Shown piece by piece: positions 12,081 through 23,400 of a stretch of 64,000 nucleotides of DNA. A model generated the notes under the pieces. It saw nothing but the letters and a program-made list of their open reading frames with translations. It was not told the origin of the DNA and searched no databases. How positions within the stretch are numbered: the first letter of the stretch is position 1; the number at the start of each line of letters is the position of its first letter. The stretch is from NCBI GenBank assembly GCA_020086605.1, contig JACBWW010000017.1:8674548-8738547 (forward strand). Direction: 5' to 3'. The DNA is from Lanius collurio. Taxonomy: Eukaryota; Chordata; Aves; Passeriformes; Laniidae. The position numbers were made by a program, and so were the translations under genes.

Positions 12081-14022
12081 GGTTTGCTCCCTGCTGTTTA
12101 CCTGGGGTGGGAAGAGAAGGGAAATGTTTTTTAATATTAGATGTTCACATAGTGAGCAGTACAGGCAGCAAAAAGCCAAGCTTTGCTTTTGTTTCCTGAA
12201 CTAAATGAATTTTTCAGGAATGTGTAACACAGCCATGAAAAAAAGGACAAAGCCTAAATCACGTTCCCTCCTTTGCCTTAAATTAGGCCAAGTCTGACAA
12301 ATCTGCCCTCTAAAAATAAACACAAAAATGACAGAACCAACTTACTGCACAGGAATAGGAATTCTCCACAGGTTTCACATTGTAGGTGTTGGCGTGGCAC
12401 ATTCACAGCTCAGAATCTCCTGCTCTGTGAGACTGGGAATGGCCCTGTCCCAGGCAAACACATCCCCTCTGGAAAACAAAGGGGAGAGCCATCATCCCTG
12501 TTACATCCCCCAAAAACACAGAACATTCCAATGGAGAGCCCATGGGAAGCAGGGAAACTCCACAGAGCAAAACACGGGTAAGAAAAGTAACCCAAGTACT
12601 GCTCCAGGAAAGAATATTACAAATAAATTATTTATACCAAAAAAGGCTGGAGCAGATGATACTTGAGGTTCCTTCCAACCTGGAAGGATTGGAATTTAAT
12701 TCCTCTTCCTGGCTATAAATCCTTGGCCTAGTGAAAGCTGTCAGAGACTCAGATCTCCCTTCCTGGGCATTGTCTGAAAAGGTGGGGCAGAAATATTCTC
12801 TGGCCAGGTGTGTTCCTACCAAGAGCAGGACAGGACAACCCTGCAGTGAATGTTTTTAAATTAAAAAAAAAAAAGTTTACACTGAGAGTTTATCACTTGC
12901 TATAAACTGATTTTACACATCCAAAGAACTCTCTATTAAGTAAGAGAATTAGAGGTACTAAAACCCTGGGGAGGGCACACAGATATTCTGGTAAAATTCC
13001 ATATGAACACTCCCTCAGTATTTATGTCATTAAATCAGGCACAGGAGCAACTCACACAGGTCCATTCTGACCCTGCAGGGGAGGAGAAGGGTGTGACCCA
13101 CACTCTCTGCTCCAAATGACTCCTGAACAAACACAGGTATCCTTCAGCATCCAGCAAGGCCAAAATTCCACAGGAATTTAGCAGAATCCCCACACCAACA
13201 CCCAGCCCCCAGTGCTGTCTGAGCTACCAGGATGCAACACAGAGAGAAATTCCTGCTCCTTGGCAAGGGTATAAAATACTTGTGCACAGATTAAAAATAG
13301 GATCCATAACAAATGGATTTATGTTTTATTTTCAGAGCCATTAATCACTGCTAATGGGAGTTGTGCAGGACAATGTGTCTAAAGCCCAGGAGAAGAGGGA
13401 CTTCATGTACCCTAGATAAGGCTCAGTGCTTTCAAAACACTGGAGCATGCCCTTCCACCCAGTCAAACACAAATTCTCCTCTGGGGTTTACAAAGGAGCT
13501 ACTAACAAGTTGCAAGAAAAAAAAGGGGGGAAAAATGGGATAGAATCACTCAAAGTTAAAAAACAATGAATTAAATGCTGCCTCTAAATAAAAAAAAAAA
13601 GGAAAAGAAAACAAATTATAACTCTTACAGTCTTCAGTAGGGCTTGCACTTTATTCTCCTTCAAATCCTGGGAAAGCCACCGGTGTTAATAAATTACCTT
13701 CCAAAACAACTATAAAAATCTACATCTAAAGCCCAAATGAGTTATTGGGATGGATTCTTTTCATTCAAACAGCTGAGGAACCGGCAAGCAAAACTATTTA
13801 CCAAAACCATTCACTGTTTCAAAAGCCTCAAGCAGCTCTTTGTACTCAGATTCTCTTCCAAAGTTTCTTTCAAGGAGAAACACATGAGCACAACTTCATC
13901 AGTAAAATGTTAATATTTCAAGTATAAATCTATATTAAACTAGAATATCAAAGCTGTTAGTCATTGATACTGTTGTGGCCTCTGTGGCATGAAAAAAGGA
14001 GATATTTAGACATTAAGAGAAA

Positions 14023-14216
14023 TCCTTCCCTGTGAGGGTGGGGAGGCCCTGGCACAGGGTGCCCAGAGAAGCTGTGGCTGCCCCATCCTTGGGAGCAGCC
14101 AAGGCCAGGTTGGAGTTCCCTGGGGTAGTGGAAGGTGTCCCTGCCCATGGCAGGGTGTGGTACAGATGATTTTTAAGGTCCTTTCCAAGCCAAAACCTTC
14201 TGGGATTCTGTGATCT
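14023..14216 (+). mobile_element. CR1 LINE fragment
   Basis: The fragment contains CTGGCACAGGGTGCCCAGAG, then AGTGGAAGGTGTCCCTGCCC, and ends in GGGATTCTGTGATCTG. It is a 3' end of CR1 in plus orientation. Confidence 0.85.
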
Positions 14217-14571
14217 GCAAGATCAGTTAAAGGATGTGTCCGAGATTTTCCACACAGAGCTTTCTGCCTGAGACGGGGAGCTGAAAACAGAGATCTACCC
14301 CTTGTGAAAATCCTCTCTGCAAAGATTCCACAGCACTGGGAATACAGCAGGACACTCCCATCTTACTCCTCATTACTGGAAGTGTTTTGTTCCTAGTGCT
14401 GCCCAGCAAAGCCCTGGAAGCAGTTCAAGACTGTCGCTGTTATTCTGCGATGCCACGAGCTGCTGGCAGCACACTGGAGGCCCCTCAGGCAGCCTGGAAG
14501 GAGTTTCAGGAATTTTCATGGAGAACCCTAAATTATGCCAGCATTATGTGCATCTGGGGGACAGAAACAGA

Positions 14572-14735
14572 ATGATTTGGGTTGGGAAGAGAGCTGCAAG
14601 TTCCATTGTCTCATGCTGCTCCAAGCCCTGTCCAACCTGGCCTTGAACAACTCCAGGGATGGGGCAGTCACAGCTTCTCTGGGAACCTGTGCCAGGGTCT
14701 CACCATCCTGTAGGAAGGATTTCTTTCTCTTTAGA
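14572..14735 (-). mobile_element. CR1 LINE fragment, diverged
   Basis: The minus strand carries the CR1 3' blocks (TCCAACCTGGCCTTGAACA and CTTCTCTGGGAACCTGTGCC, as read on plus). The central block is partly deleted, suggesting an older copy. Confidence 0.75.
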
Positions 14736-16354
14736 GGTGAGTTTATCACATTTACAGTTCTCTGAAAAGGTATTTTATAAGCTGAAAAATAATGGAATCA
14801 CAGCTAAATATTGCTTCATTGTATAATCAGAAGAAACTGCTTTCAGTGAAATCGAGCCCCATCCAAGAGTGCTTGATTTCCCAAAAAAAAAAAAAAAAAA
14901 AAAATTAGCCAAAAGCCTTTTTACAGCCAGTTATCCTAAAGCTGCAGGATCTCACTGCTCCAGAGCACTGCAAGAACAGCTCTGATAACAACAGTAAACA
15001 ACAGCACTGCAGTGTTATCACATCCACACTGAGGGGATTCTGCTCTGATTTCTGGCAGGATAAATATTTCCTGTTTATTTCCTGGCAGGATAAAGCAAAC
15101 AGAAAAAAGCACTGTTTTGGGGTTTGGTTTTTTTTAAAGGCTTCTAATAACTCCCACCTATGGATATACTAATCTATAGCACACTGGGACTGCCTGACTC
15201 ACTCAGGGTTCACTGCTAGGGATTCTCTGAAACCAGTGGGTAAAAAAATAAAAAAAACCCAGAAATCTCTAAATTGCGTTTTTGGATTACCCAGGAAATG
15301 AACCAGCAGAAGTAAACAGGCAACAAGGATATGTAAAAAACCAAACTCAGGGAAGAAAACAGGTCAGTCATTCAGATCTCAATATCAGGGCTAAAACCAT
15401 AAAAATGGCAGATTACTGAAGACTTTCTCCTAAATCCTGAACTTGCATCATCCAGAAGATTTGTCACCACCCCAAAGGGAAACGCTCCTTTTCAGCGGCC
15501 AAAGAATCAAGAAACTTTTTTTTCCTGAGGAAAAAGAATCAAGTCTGCCAGATCCCTCTTAGCTGGCTCAAAAGCACTTTTAAAAAAGCACCTTTCAAGG
15601 TGAGCTACGTGGGGTAATAAATACATTTATGAGGTGCTTGTTCAATATATGGGTTCTGCTGCCCGATTACAATTAAGAGCATTCACAGGCTCATGGGCCA
15701 TTTGTTTATTTTGTTTTAACAAAAGCATCTAAATACTCATTTCATAACAACAACGATTTTTTTGGGGGGGGTGTTTTTTTTGGGTCTGTGGTATCTTCCA
15801 GCAGCTGTTCTTCAGAACTTTGTGGTGAGTTTCACAAAGACACGAGTATGAGAGGATCTGCTGCCTTCCATGACCAAAGGATCACTCTCCTGCCTGACAC
15901 AAACAGGGAAAGCTGCTCCATCTGGGATGTAACATTCCCTCCAGGTTTTTATGTAATGTGGCTAATCAGTACAAAACTAACACCTCACACAAGTTTTAGT
16001 TTTTGTTTCCCCATAAAAATGCAGTTTTTGGACTCACTTGTGGCTGGCAATGCCCAGGGGTGGCACTTGGACCATGTCCTTGTTATCAGTACCCAGGTTC
16101 TCTCCTCTGGAGTGTGCAGCATTGCGTGGAGGCAGCAATTAGACTCTTAAGGACCAACTTCTCCTGTTTAAAAGTAATTAAAAGAAGACCAAAAAAAGCA
16201 GTTACCAGGTCTGTCAGAGTATTGCTTATACATAAAACTCATTTCTAGCTCCCCCTCATTGCTCCTTCCATTGTGTCCCCAATCACACTCCCAAGGCCCC
16301 TCCAGTACCACCATCACAATCCCAAGGCAAGACAGGGAAGTCCATCCTTCCAGG

Positions 16355-16735
16355 GAAGGGAAGGGAATGGAGCTGGGAAGGGTCTGGAGCCCCAGGAGCG
16401 GCTGAGGGAGCTGGGAAAGGGGCTCAGCCTGGAGCAAAGGAGGCTCAGGGGGGACCTTGTGGCTCTGCACAACTCCCTGACAGGAGGGGGCTCGGGGGGG
16501 GGTCGGGCTCTGCTCCCAGGGAACAGGAGGGGAGGGAATGGCCTCAATTAGCACCAGGGGAGGTTTAGATTGGACACTAGGGAAAATTTCTTCCCTGAAT
16601 TGGTGGTCAGGCATTGGAGCAGGATGACAGGGAAGTGGTGGAGTCACCACAGTGTTCAAAAGGAGTCTGAATGAGGCACATGGTTGGACTTGATCTGAGA
16701 GGTCTTTTCCAACCTTAACAATTCCATGTTTCCCA
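16355..16735 (+). mobile_element. CR1 LINE fragment, young subfamily
   Basis: It begins GGGAAGGGAATGGAGCTGGG and runs through GCTCAGCCTGGAGCAAAGG, GAGTCACCACAGTGTTCAA and GTCTTTTCCAACCTTAA. About 130 bases near its start match the CR1 at 35930-36310 essentially base for base, so the two copies are recent relatives. Confidence 0.9.
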
Positions 16736-19199
16736 TGAGCACTCCAGGTAGTCTGTTCTGATTCCAAAACCCTTCCCTGTGCTCTCTGCACACCCAGTCT
16801 GACCCACTGCAGCACAGCCTCCTGTGCTGTGGACACCTCCCCAGGAAGAGGGGAGTGTCCAGCTGTGGCCATCCCCTCTCTCACGTGTGACCCTCCTCAG
16901 GACACAGCAGAACAACGTCCCAGGTGAGCAAATCAATGTCCTGCACAAACCTAAGGCTTCATCTTCACTGCCACAAAGCTCTGACTGCAAGAAGGGCACC
17001 TTTTATAATTAAGATAAATTAAGTGTGCAGCAGTCACATTATGATAAATTCTCAAAACCTGACAAAGCAGCTGCTCCTGCCCTAAAGGAAAGGGATGATG
17101 TCAGATTATATCCACATCCCTCTGAGGCTGATCTACAGCATTAAGGATTTGCCTGATCTCATGTCCAGCCTGGATTTTGCTGCCAGGAATGGGATCCCAC
17201 CACAACAGCCTTTCCTGAGCTTTAAACTGCTTTATTTATCACCTGTTCTTCTGTCAAAGTACCCTTAACCACACACATTACTGATCTGGCTAATCATTAC
17301 CTCTGTGACATCTATTTGCAACTTTAAAAGGGGGTTTCACAAAGCACTCACGGCTATCCTAAAGCCGAACAACAATCCACTGATGTCTCTAAACAGGAAC
17401 TACCTGAAATCATGGGAAACTCCCAAAGCCTTGCAGGTGCTGCATTTGGGCTTCACAGCCCATGCAAGCACCCAAGTGAAGCTTAAAATTTACCCAGGTG
17501 CTCAGAACAGGTCTGGGTGCTCCAGACTCCATCAGAAGAATGGATTTTCAGGGGTCACTGTCTGTGGCTGCCACTTTGCCTTTGGGGTACAAACTGATGC
17601 TTCTTGCACTACAGGCAAATAAAAAGGTGATTTCAAGCATTACCTCGTTGTTTCAGGGAGATAATGAGGAAAGCCTGAAAGTTTCCTCCTACCCTACAAG
17701 TTCCAGAATCAGGTGACAGGTTTGAAAACCCCCATTTCTCTCTAACACATCTCTTTTTGGACTTATTTTACATGTAGGCCTACCCGCTTTACAAAGCTGC
17801 ATGGCAGAAAGCTTTTGGGGATGAGAGATTCCAACCTGCTCCTCAATTCCATCCTTGAAACAAGGCATTGGTACATTTGTCAGGTACTTCTTCCTGAGTC
17901 AAAAAAACCCCACCCAAACACACAGAACATTTCTGCAACACTTATTTTAAAACTTCTCATCGACAAGCTCCCCACTGACTGAAATTCTTGCTTTATTTAA
18001 AGAAAAAATAAAAAATACAAGGAATAATTTGCCACCAGATAGTTTAGAAACAAAGCCCTGCTCTACAATTCATTTAAACTATTTCAGAAAGTTACTAATA
18101 TTGTTTCTAATGATAGATTTTTATAGCTCTACACACTCCTAATTGTTGTCCACAGCCACAAATACTCTGAACACTCCAGTCCCACTATTTCTAAATATTT
18201 TGTGAACAAAAATGATTGAAACCATTGCTCTGGAGTTTCAGATTTTATTTTTTTATCCAGGCTCCATGGAAACATAAGGGACTATAATTCACCTTCATTT
18301 ACAATTCCTACCACGTGTCACACTCCATTATCTCCTGGTAGTCCAGGGAAACACAAGGGACTATTAAACAAACAGGTAACGAGTTTTTACTGGACTTCCA
18401 CTCACTTTAAAGTCAAATAATCCAAAGGCACCTCAAGTGCCTGATTTGTAGATAATGCCCTGTGCTGTAAAACAGGATTATTGGTATTAATACAAACCTT
18501 TTTGCTCAGGCATATAAAATTCCAGCTGGAGTTACAAGATATTTCTCCAGATTCATTCTCACACATGGCCTAGCCAGTACAGTATAGGCTCCACTAAATC
18601 AAAACACCTTTCCAAATACATTTTTAAACACACAAAAATGATGAAACTATTCATTGCTGAATGGGGAAAACCCACACTTATTCAAGTTACTGGTGTAACA
18701 TGTGGACAAATAGAACTTTTTTAATCTGCATCAGGCTCAGGACACACAAAATAATATATAAAAGTTTGTGTCTTAATTTCATTAGACTCCTCAGATGGGA
18801 TATAAAGCCACCTTTCCCACTTGACTTCCTCCTCACTTTGAGATATTCAAGTACTAAAAGGTGTCCTCAGGATTACAAATTTGAGCAAAACACCATCACA
18901 ACGCCCCTTCAAAGACCTAAACTGTTTCTAAACAGAAACAGAGGAGTTTTTAATGACCTGGTTGCAAAGTTACTACACTTCTCAGGGAAGAGATGACAGC
19001 AAGCATTCCCAAGTTTCCCATTCAAGTTGGGAAAGACTTTTTAAGTCTGCTGCTAGGAGACCCTGGTGCTCAACACTAAAAAATATTTGCGTTTAGAGAA
19101 ACGTGGGTTTTGTCAGGCACCCACAATCACAAAATCACTCTAAAGGCTGAGCACTGTTAGGAAAGTAACTCACAACACTTTACTTTTAAACGACAACAA

Positions 19200-19733
19200 C
19201 CTCAGCAAACATTACAGCGCAGAAATCACTTTGCTGGCTGGTTTTCCAGCTGTCCGAACCACCAGCATCCCTCCGGACGCCCCGAGCATCCCTCCTGGAG
19301 AGCGAACGGCGCACAAACCTCATCCCGCAGCCAGAGCCAGCTTCCACCGAGACAAACCTGCGCAGTTGTTGGTTGCCACCAGCCAGTCCCTGCTGCTTCC
19401 CCTGCCCCCGGCGGGGAAGGGGAGGCTGGAGCAGCCGGAGCGCCCGGCAGGACCCGCAGCGCGTCCCGCGGGGGCCGCTCCCCGTGCCCTCCGCGGGGGC
19501 TCCCCGCTCCACACCTCCGTTACTACGCGCACTCCGTTGCCAGGCTATGGAAAAGCCTCTCCTGCACGGCCTGGAGCCGCAGGACAAAGAGAAAAACCAG
19601 CGGGGGGGAGGCAGAGGAAAACCCCGGGGAAAGCAGCGGAATCGGGGCTGCGCGCAGGGCACGGCCCCGCCGGGGGAAGCGCAGCCCGAGAGGCTCCGAG
19701 CGCGACGGGAAACGGCGCCGGTTTCTCGCCCCC
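19200..19733 (-). promoter_or_regulatory. CpG-rich block, probable MEIOC-family promoter, cut by gap
   Basis: From about 19240 the sequence becomes strongly GC- and CpG-rich and stays so up to the run of N. It lies upstream of the MEIOC-family coding exons on the minus strand and downstream of the orphan terminal exon, where a minus-strand promoter would be expected. A candidate donor (GCGCAG before GTTTGT on the minus strand, near 19360) could end a non-coding first exon. The transcription start is not placed and may be inside the gap. Confidence 0.45.
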
Positions 19734-20116
19734 NNNNNNNNNNNNNNNNNNNNNNNNNNNNNNNNNNNNNNNNNNNNNNNNNNNNNNNNNNNNNNNNNNN
19801 NNNNNNNNNNNNNNNNNNNNNNNNNNNNNNNNNNNNNNNNNNNNNNNNNNNNNNNNNNNNNNNNNNNNNNNNNNNNNNNNNNNNNNNNNNNNNNNNNNNN
19901 NNNNNNNNNNNNNNNNNNNNNNNNNNNNNNNNNNNNNNNNNNNNNNNNNNNNNNNNNNNNNNNNNNNNNNNNNNNNNNNNNNNNNNNNNNNNNNNNNNNN
20001 NNNNNNNNNNNNNNNNNNNNNNNNNNNNNNNNNNNNNNNNNNNNNNNNNNNNNNNNNNNNNNNNNNNNNNNNNNNNNNNNNNNNNNNNNNNNNNNNNNNN
20101 NNNNNNNNNNNNNNNN
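19734..20116. other. Assembly gap (383 N)
   Basis: A run of N separates a GC-rich island on the left from AT-rich DNA on the right. The right edge is the first base of a perfect palindrome. Reading frames that run through the N have no meaning. Confidence 0.99.
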
Positions 20117-20160
20117 CTTATATGTATTTAACTATATTTATATAGTTAAATACATATAAG
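20117..20160. repeat. Perfect AT-rich palindrome at the gap edge
   Basis: The arm CTTATATGTATTTAACTATA is followed by the loop TTTA and its exact reverse complement. The 20-bp arms have no mismatch. The structure starts at the first sequenced base after the gap, so the true arms may be longer. Confidence 0.95.
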
Positions 20161-20283
20161 AGTATATATATTAGTATATATTTTAGTGTATCTATACTAT
20201 ACTTATAGAATAATAAACTATATATTTTGATGCTTCCAAACCCATTTAAGCTGTAATCAGGAAGCACAAACCACTGAGAAAAT

Positions 20284-20289
20284 TTTAAT
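20284..20289 (-). terminator. Candidate ATTAAA polyadenylation signal
   Basis: A common variant poly(A) hexamer on the minus strand, about 95 bases past the stop of the orphan exon. It is supported only by position and motif. Confidence 0.35.
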
Positions 20290-20382
20290 TGCTTTAACAG
20301 ACATATAAATATACAATAACATCTTATCTAACAGTAAAACAATTGTACACTTCTTGTTTCTCTGGGGGTTTGGCATCTCCAA

Positions 20383-20493
20383 TTATTCGCTGGAATTAAA
20401 GTTTTTTGGTGCTGATGGTGGCACTTCCATTTCTGTCTCCCCACTCAAGGTGGGATCATCCCAGCTGTGTAACCATGAAGGTGAAATCAAGCC
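20383..20493 (-). CDS. Orphan terminal coding exon of an unidentified gene
   Basis: After an acceptor with a T-rich tract (AATTCTTTTTACAG, AG at 20495-20494), the minus strand reads 36 codons, starting GLISPSWLHSWDDPTL and ending APKNFNSSE before TAA (20385-20383). An ATTAAA polyadenylation signal lies about 95 bases beyond the stop (20289-20284). Splice site, open frame, stop and poly(A) signal in the right order look like a real last exon. I do not recognise the protein and could not join it to earlier exons. A weak upstream candidate is at about 21265-21305 (TTATTTTATTCTCCAG, then a short open stretch, then GGTAACAG). It could instead be chance or an alternative end of a neighbouring transcript. 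Confidence 0.45.
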   Translation of the reverse strand, partial: GLISPSWLHSWDDPTLSGETEMEVPPSAPKNFNSSE

Positions 20494-20495
20494 CT

Positions 20496-23400
20496 GTAAA
20501 AAGAATTAAAAATTAACTTTATTTTAATTGAAGGCATTCTTCCATGCTAAGCTGACTTGCCTTCACCCCTTTTTCAAGTATCTCAGTGACAGTTGCATTT
20601 TCTGACCTCTTAAACATTTTTTTTCCTTAATAAAGTCATGGTTTTTCCACAATTCTTTGCCTTAGATTATAAATTCTGATCATCCCCCCACATCACCCTG
20701 GGTTTAGCCCTAAAAAAAAGAATGAGCAAATGTAATTTCAGCAAATAAATGTATCCAGAGTCAATGGAAAAGGGAAATGGATCCTTTCTGAGGAAAATGA
20801 CACAAAACCCAGTTAAAATGCAATATAATTGGGTTGCTGGGAGGTGGAGTCCATCATCAGTCCAGCATTACTACCCTGGAGAATGGAAAAAAGAGAAAGT
20901 GCTAAATTCCAAGTAAATTAAAAAAAAAAAAAAAAAAAAACAACAAACCCAAAACAAAAAAAACAAACCCAAAACCCACAAAAAACCATCAAAAAAAATC
21001 CCAAATCTGCCCTTCAACACACATTTAAGTCATCCAAGTTAAACTCCAAAACATGAATAAAACTGCACTGGAAAAACAGAATGTGAGTGGCACACAGGGC
21101 ACAACCTTCCCAAATAGGAAATTTATTCCCTGAAGCTTTTCTGACACAGCAATAAGTAGGAAATGAGGTCAGCTCTCCCTAAAACCCTCAGCCTTTGTTT
21201 GCTGTGTTGCTGTTCCCCCTCTGGTTTCTGTCCCAAAACCTCCAATGACATTCCCAGACAGCGACTGTTACCCTCCAGCTCCTCCCAGCTGCCTGGTGCC
21301 AGCACAACTGGAGAATAAAATAATATATAAACCTAAAACAGGAAGCTTTTATACCCATTTCCACTTTTTGTTCCCCTTCCCCCTCCAAAAATCCGAAAAG
21401 ATCAAAAATCTTGAGCAGGGATGAAGGAAAACAGAGAAAGCCCAAACATTTCCAGAGTTCTGGCAGCAGAGCACCGAAGTACAAACTCTGATTTTAGTGG
21501 TAGGAGGAGACAGCAGAATTCCACACTCGTTTGGCCTGGATGAGACAGAAGGAAAGAGAGGAAATCCAGACACAAATCCACAAAAACAGTTTGGCATAAA
21601 TTATTTCCGCTGGCTCGAGAACAGTGGGTTACAGCAAAAAAACCAAAACAAAACAAAACAAAAACCCAACACTTTTTCTTGAAGGGTTTACAGTCTAAAA
21701 ATGCAAAATACCAAACAGGGAAAGGGTTGTAAAAAAAAAAAAAAATAATTAAAGCCAAATTGTAGCATTTGGTTTTGTTTCTATCCAGCAGAAACTGTGC
21801 CTCCAAAAATATTAAATAATTAGTAGGAGGAGGAGCTACACCCTCCTTTCAAACTAACATTCAAAATGCCACAGTGCCCGTGCAGAGAGTGGTTTCAGCA
21901 GAAGTTATTGGGGAAAGGGGATGAAAGCTGCCAAATTTTCCAGCCCTGAAAACTGTGGAGAAAATGATTCTGGAAAAGAAGCACCAAGGCAGCCCATGAG
22001 GAATAAATCCTATTTGTGACTCCTGTCTGGGCAGTATTTGGACACTCCCTGAAGGCCTCAGAGGGTTCAGTGATGTCTCAACAGAAAGAAAACCCACTCA
22101 AAATATTGATATTAAGCTCTAAATATTGGTAAGGGCTTTTTAAAGTTATTCAGAGTGAAGATGCTTGCACAAAACCTGGCCACAGCAGTGTGAATCTCTA
22201 TGAGGAATTATGTTTTTAACAGGGAATCGCAGTGACTTTAATAGCTCCCTAAAATATATATATATAATGTCATATTATATATATATTTCTATATTTATTT
22301 ATATTTACATAAAATAGAGTAGACTGAAGTATCAGCAGTCATTTTTCTGGACTCCTCATCACACCAAGACAACTTTTTTTTTTGGCCTTTTACTGTGACA
22401 GGAGAGGTAAAAAGTGTAGCAATGAAGATGAGCACTGCTCTTAGAAAATAAATTTAAAAAATAAAATTAAAGGCAGAAAGAGATGAAAACTTTTTTTTTT
22501 TCTGAAAGCACCCATTTCAGTTCCCCTCTGCCATCTCTGCCAGAAACTCCTGTCTTATCTCATTGGGATTTCAGGTTGTTCCAAGTGTTCACTCCACTCT
22601 TTTCTGTCAGAAAACATCACTGAGGCAGCAGAGCGGGAAACACAGAAAAAGGGGATCAGGAAGGGCCCCAGATTTTCCAGCTGTTTGGATTGAGGCTGGA
22701 ATCTGAGCAGGTCACCTGAGAGACCCCTGGGCACCGTGTTGCTGCTCAGGAAAAAACTCACTGAAGAGGTCAAGCCCTGAACAGGGAAATGGTGGAGTCA
22801 CCATCCCTGGAAGTGTCCAAAAAACGTGTGGATGTGGCACTTGGGGACATGCATTAGTGGTGGATTTGGCAGTGCTGTTAATGATTGGAGTTGATGATCC
22901 AGGAGGTCTTTTCCAGCCTTCATAATTCCATGGCTCTGAGCGAGGTAAAATCCCTCCAAAATCAACCCTTGCAGCCCCCAGCTCCAAATTCACCCAACTA
23001 AAACCATTCATCATGGAGAAGGCTGTGAGGGAGAATAAAAAATTTAAGGATTAACATGGATTGGGGCTTCTCCCTCCCATTTCTACCTCCTTTTTTTTTT
23101 TCCAGAAGCCATCGAACACCGATTCAGCACCACCTTCTCCTGTGTCTGACCCTGTGTCACCTGCAGCTGCTGGCAGCAACAAAAGCCTTTCAAACACTGT
23201 GAAGAAGACAAAAGGAATGTGTGTCTAAGGCAGAGAAGATTCAGGGCTTCCCCAAACAGAGGAGTTTATTCAGTATTTGTTCAGGCTCTGCTCACCCCAG
23301 GACAATAAAGCCATTCTGAGGAGGTTTTGCACAATGGGTGGCAGAGAGGAAAAGCTGCTTCAGGCCAAGCTGGGCAGCACAGCCTCGCTTTTGTGGCCTC

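Larger units (their letters stand above)
12102..19200 (-). other. Probable 5' intron of the MEIOC-family gene
   Basis: No conserved coding segment is visible. The first coding exon is preceded by a splice acceptor, so at least one non-coding exon must lie upstream, most simply in the CpG-rich block near 19.2-19.7 kb, which makes most of this an intron. It contains CR1 pieces (14.0, 14.6 and 16.4 kb) and a long A run at about 14880-14904. The rest is AT-rich single-copy-looking sequence. Confidence 0.5.

Noticed and set aside
16168..16884. 238-codon minus-strand frame
   Set aside because: Lies across a CR1 fragment and has no likeness to a known protein.
19231..20145. Long plus-strand frame of 304 codons
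   Set aside because: Much of it is the N gap translated as X. The rest is GC-rich promoter sequence.
21188..21605. Minus-strand segments with splice-like edges near 21.3 and 21.5 kb
   Set aside because: Acceptor motifs are good, but no frame gives a recognisable protein or a phase-matched chain to the exon at 20493, so they are mentioned only as weak candidates.
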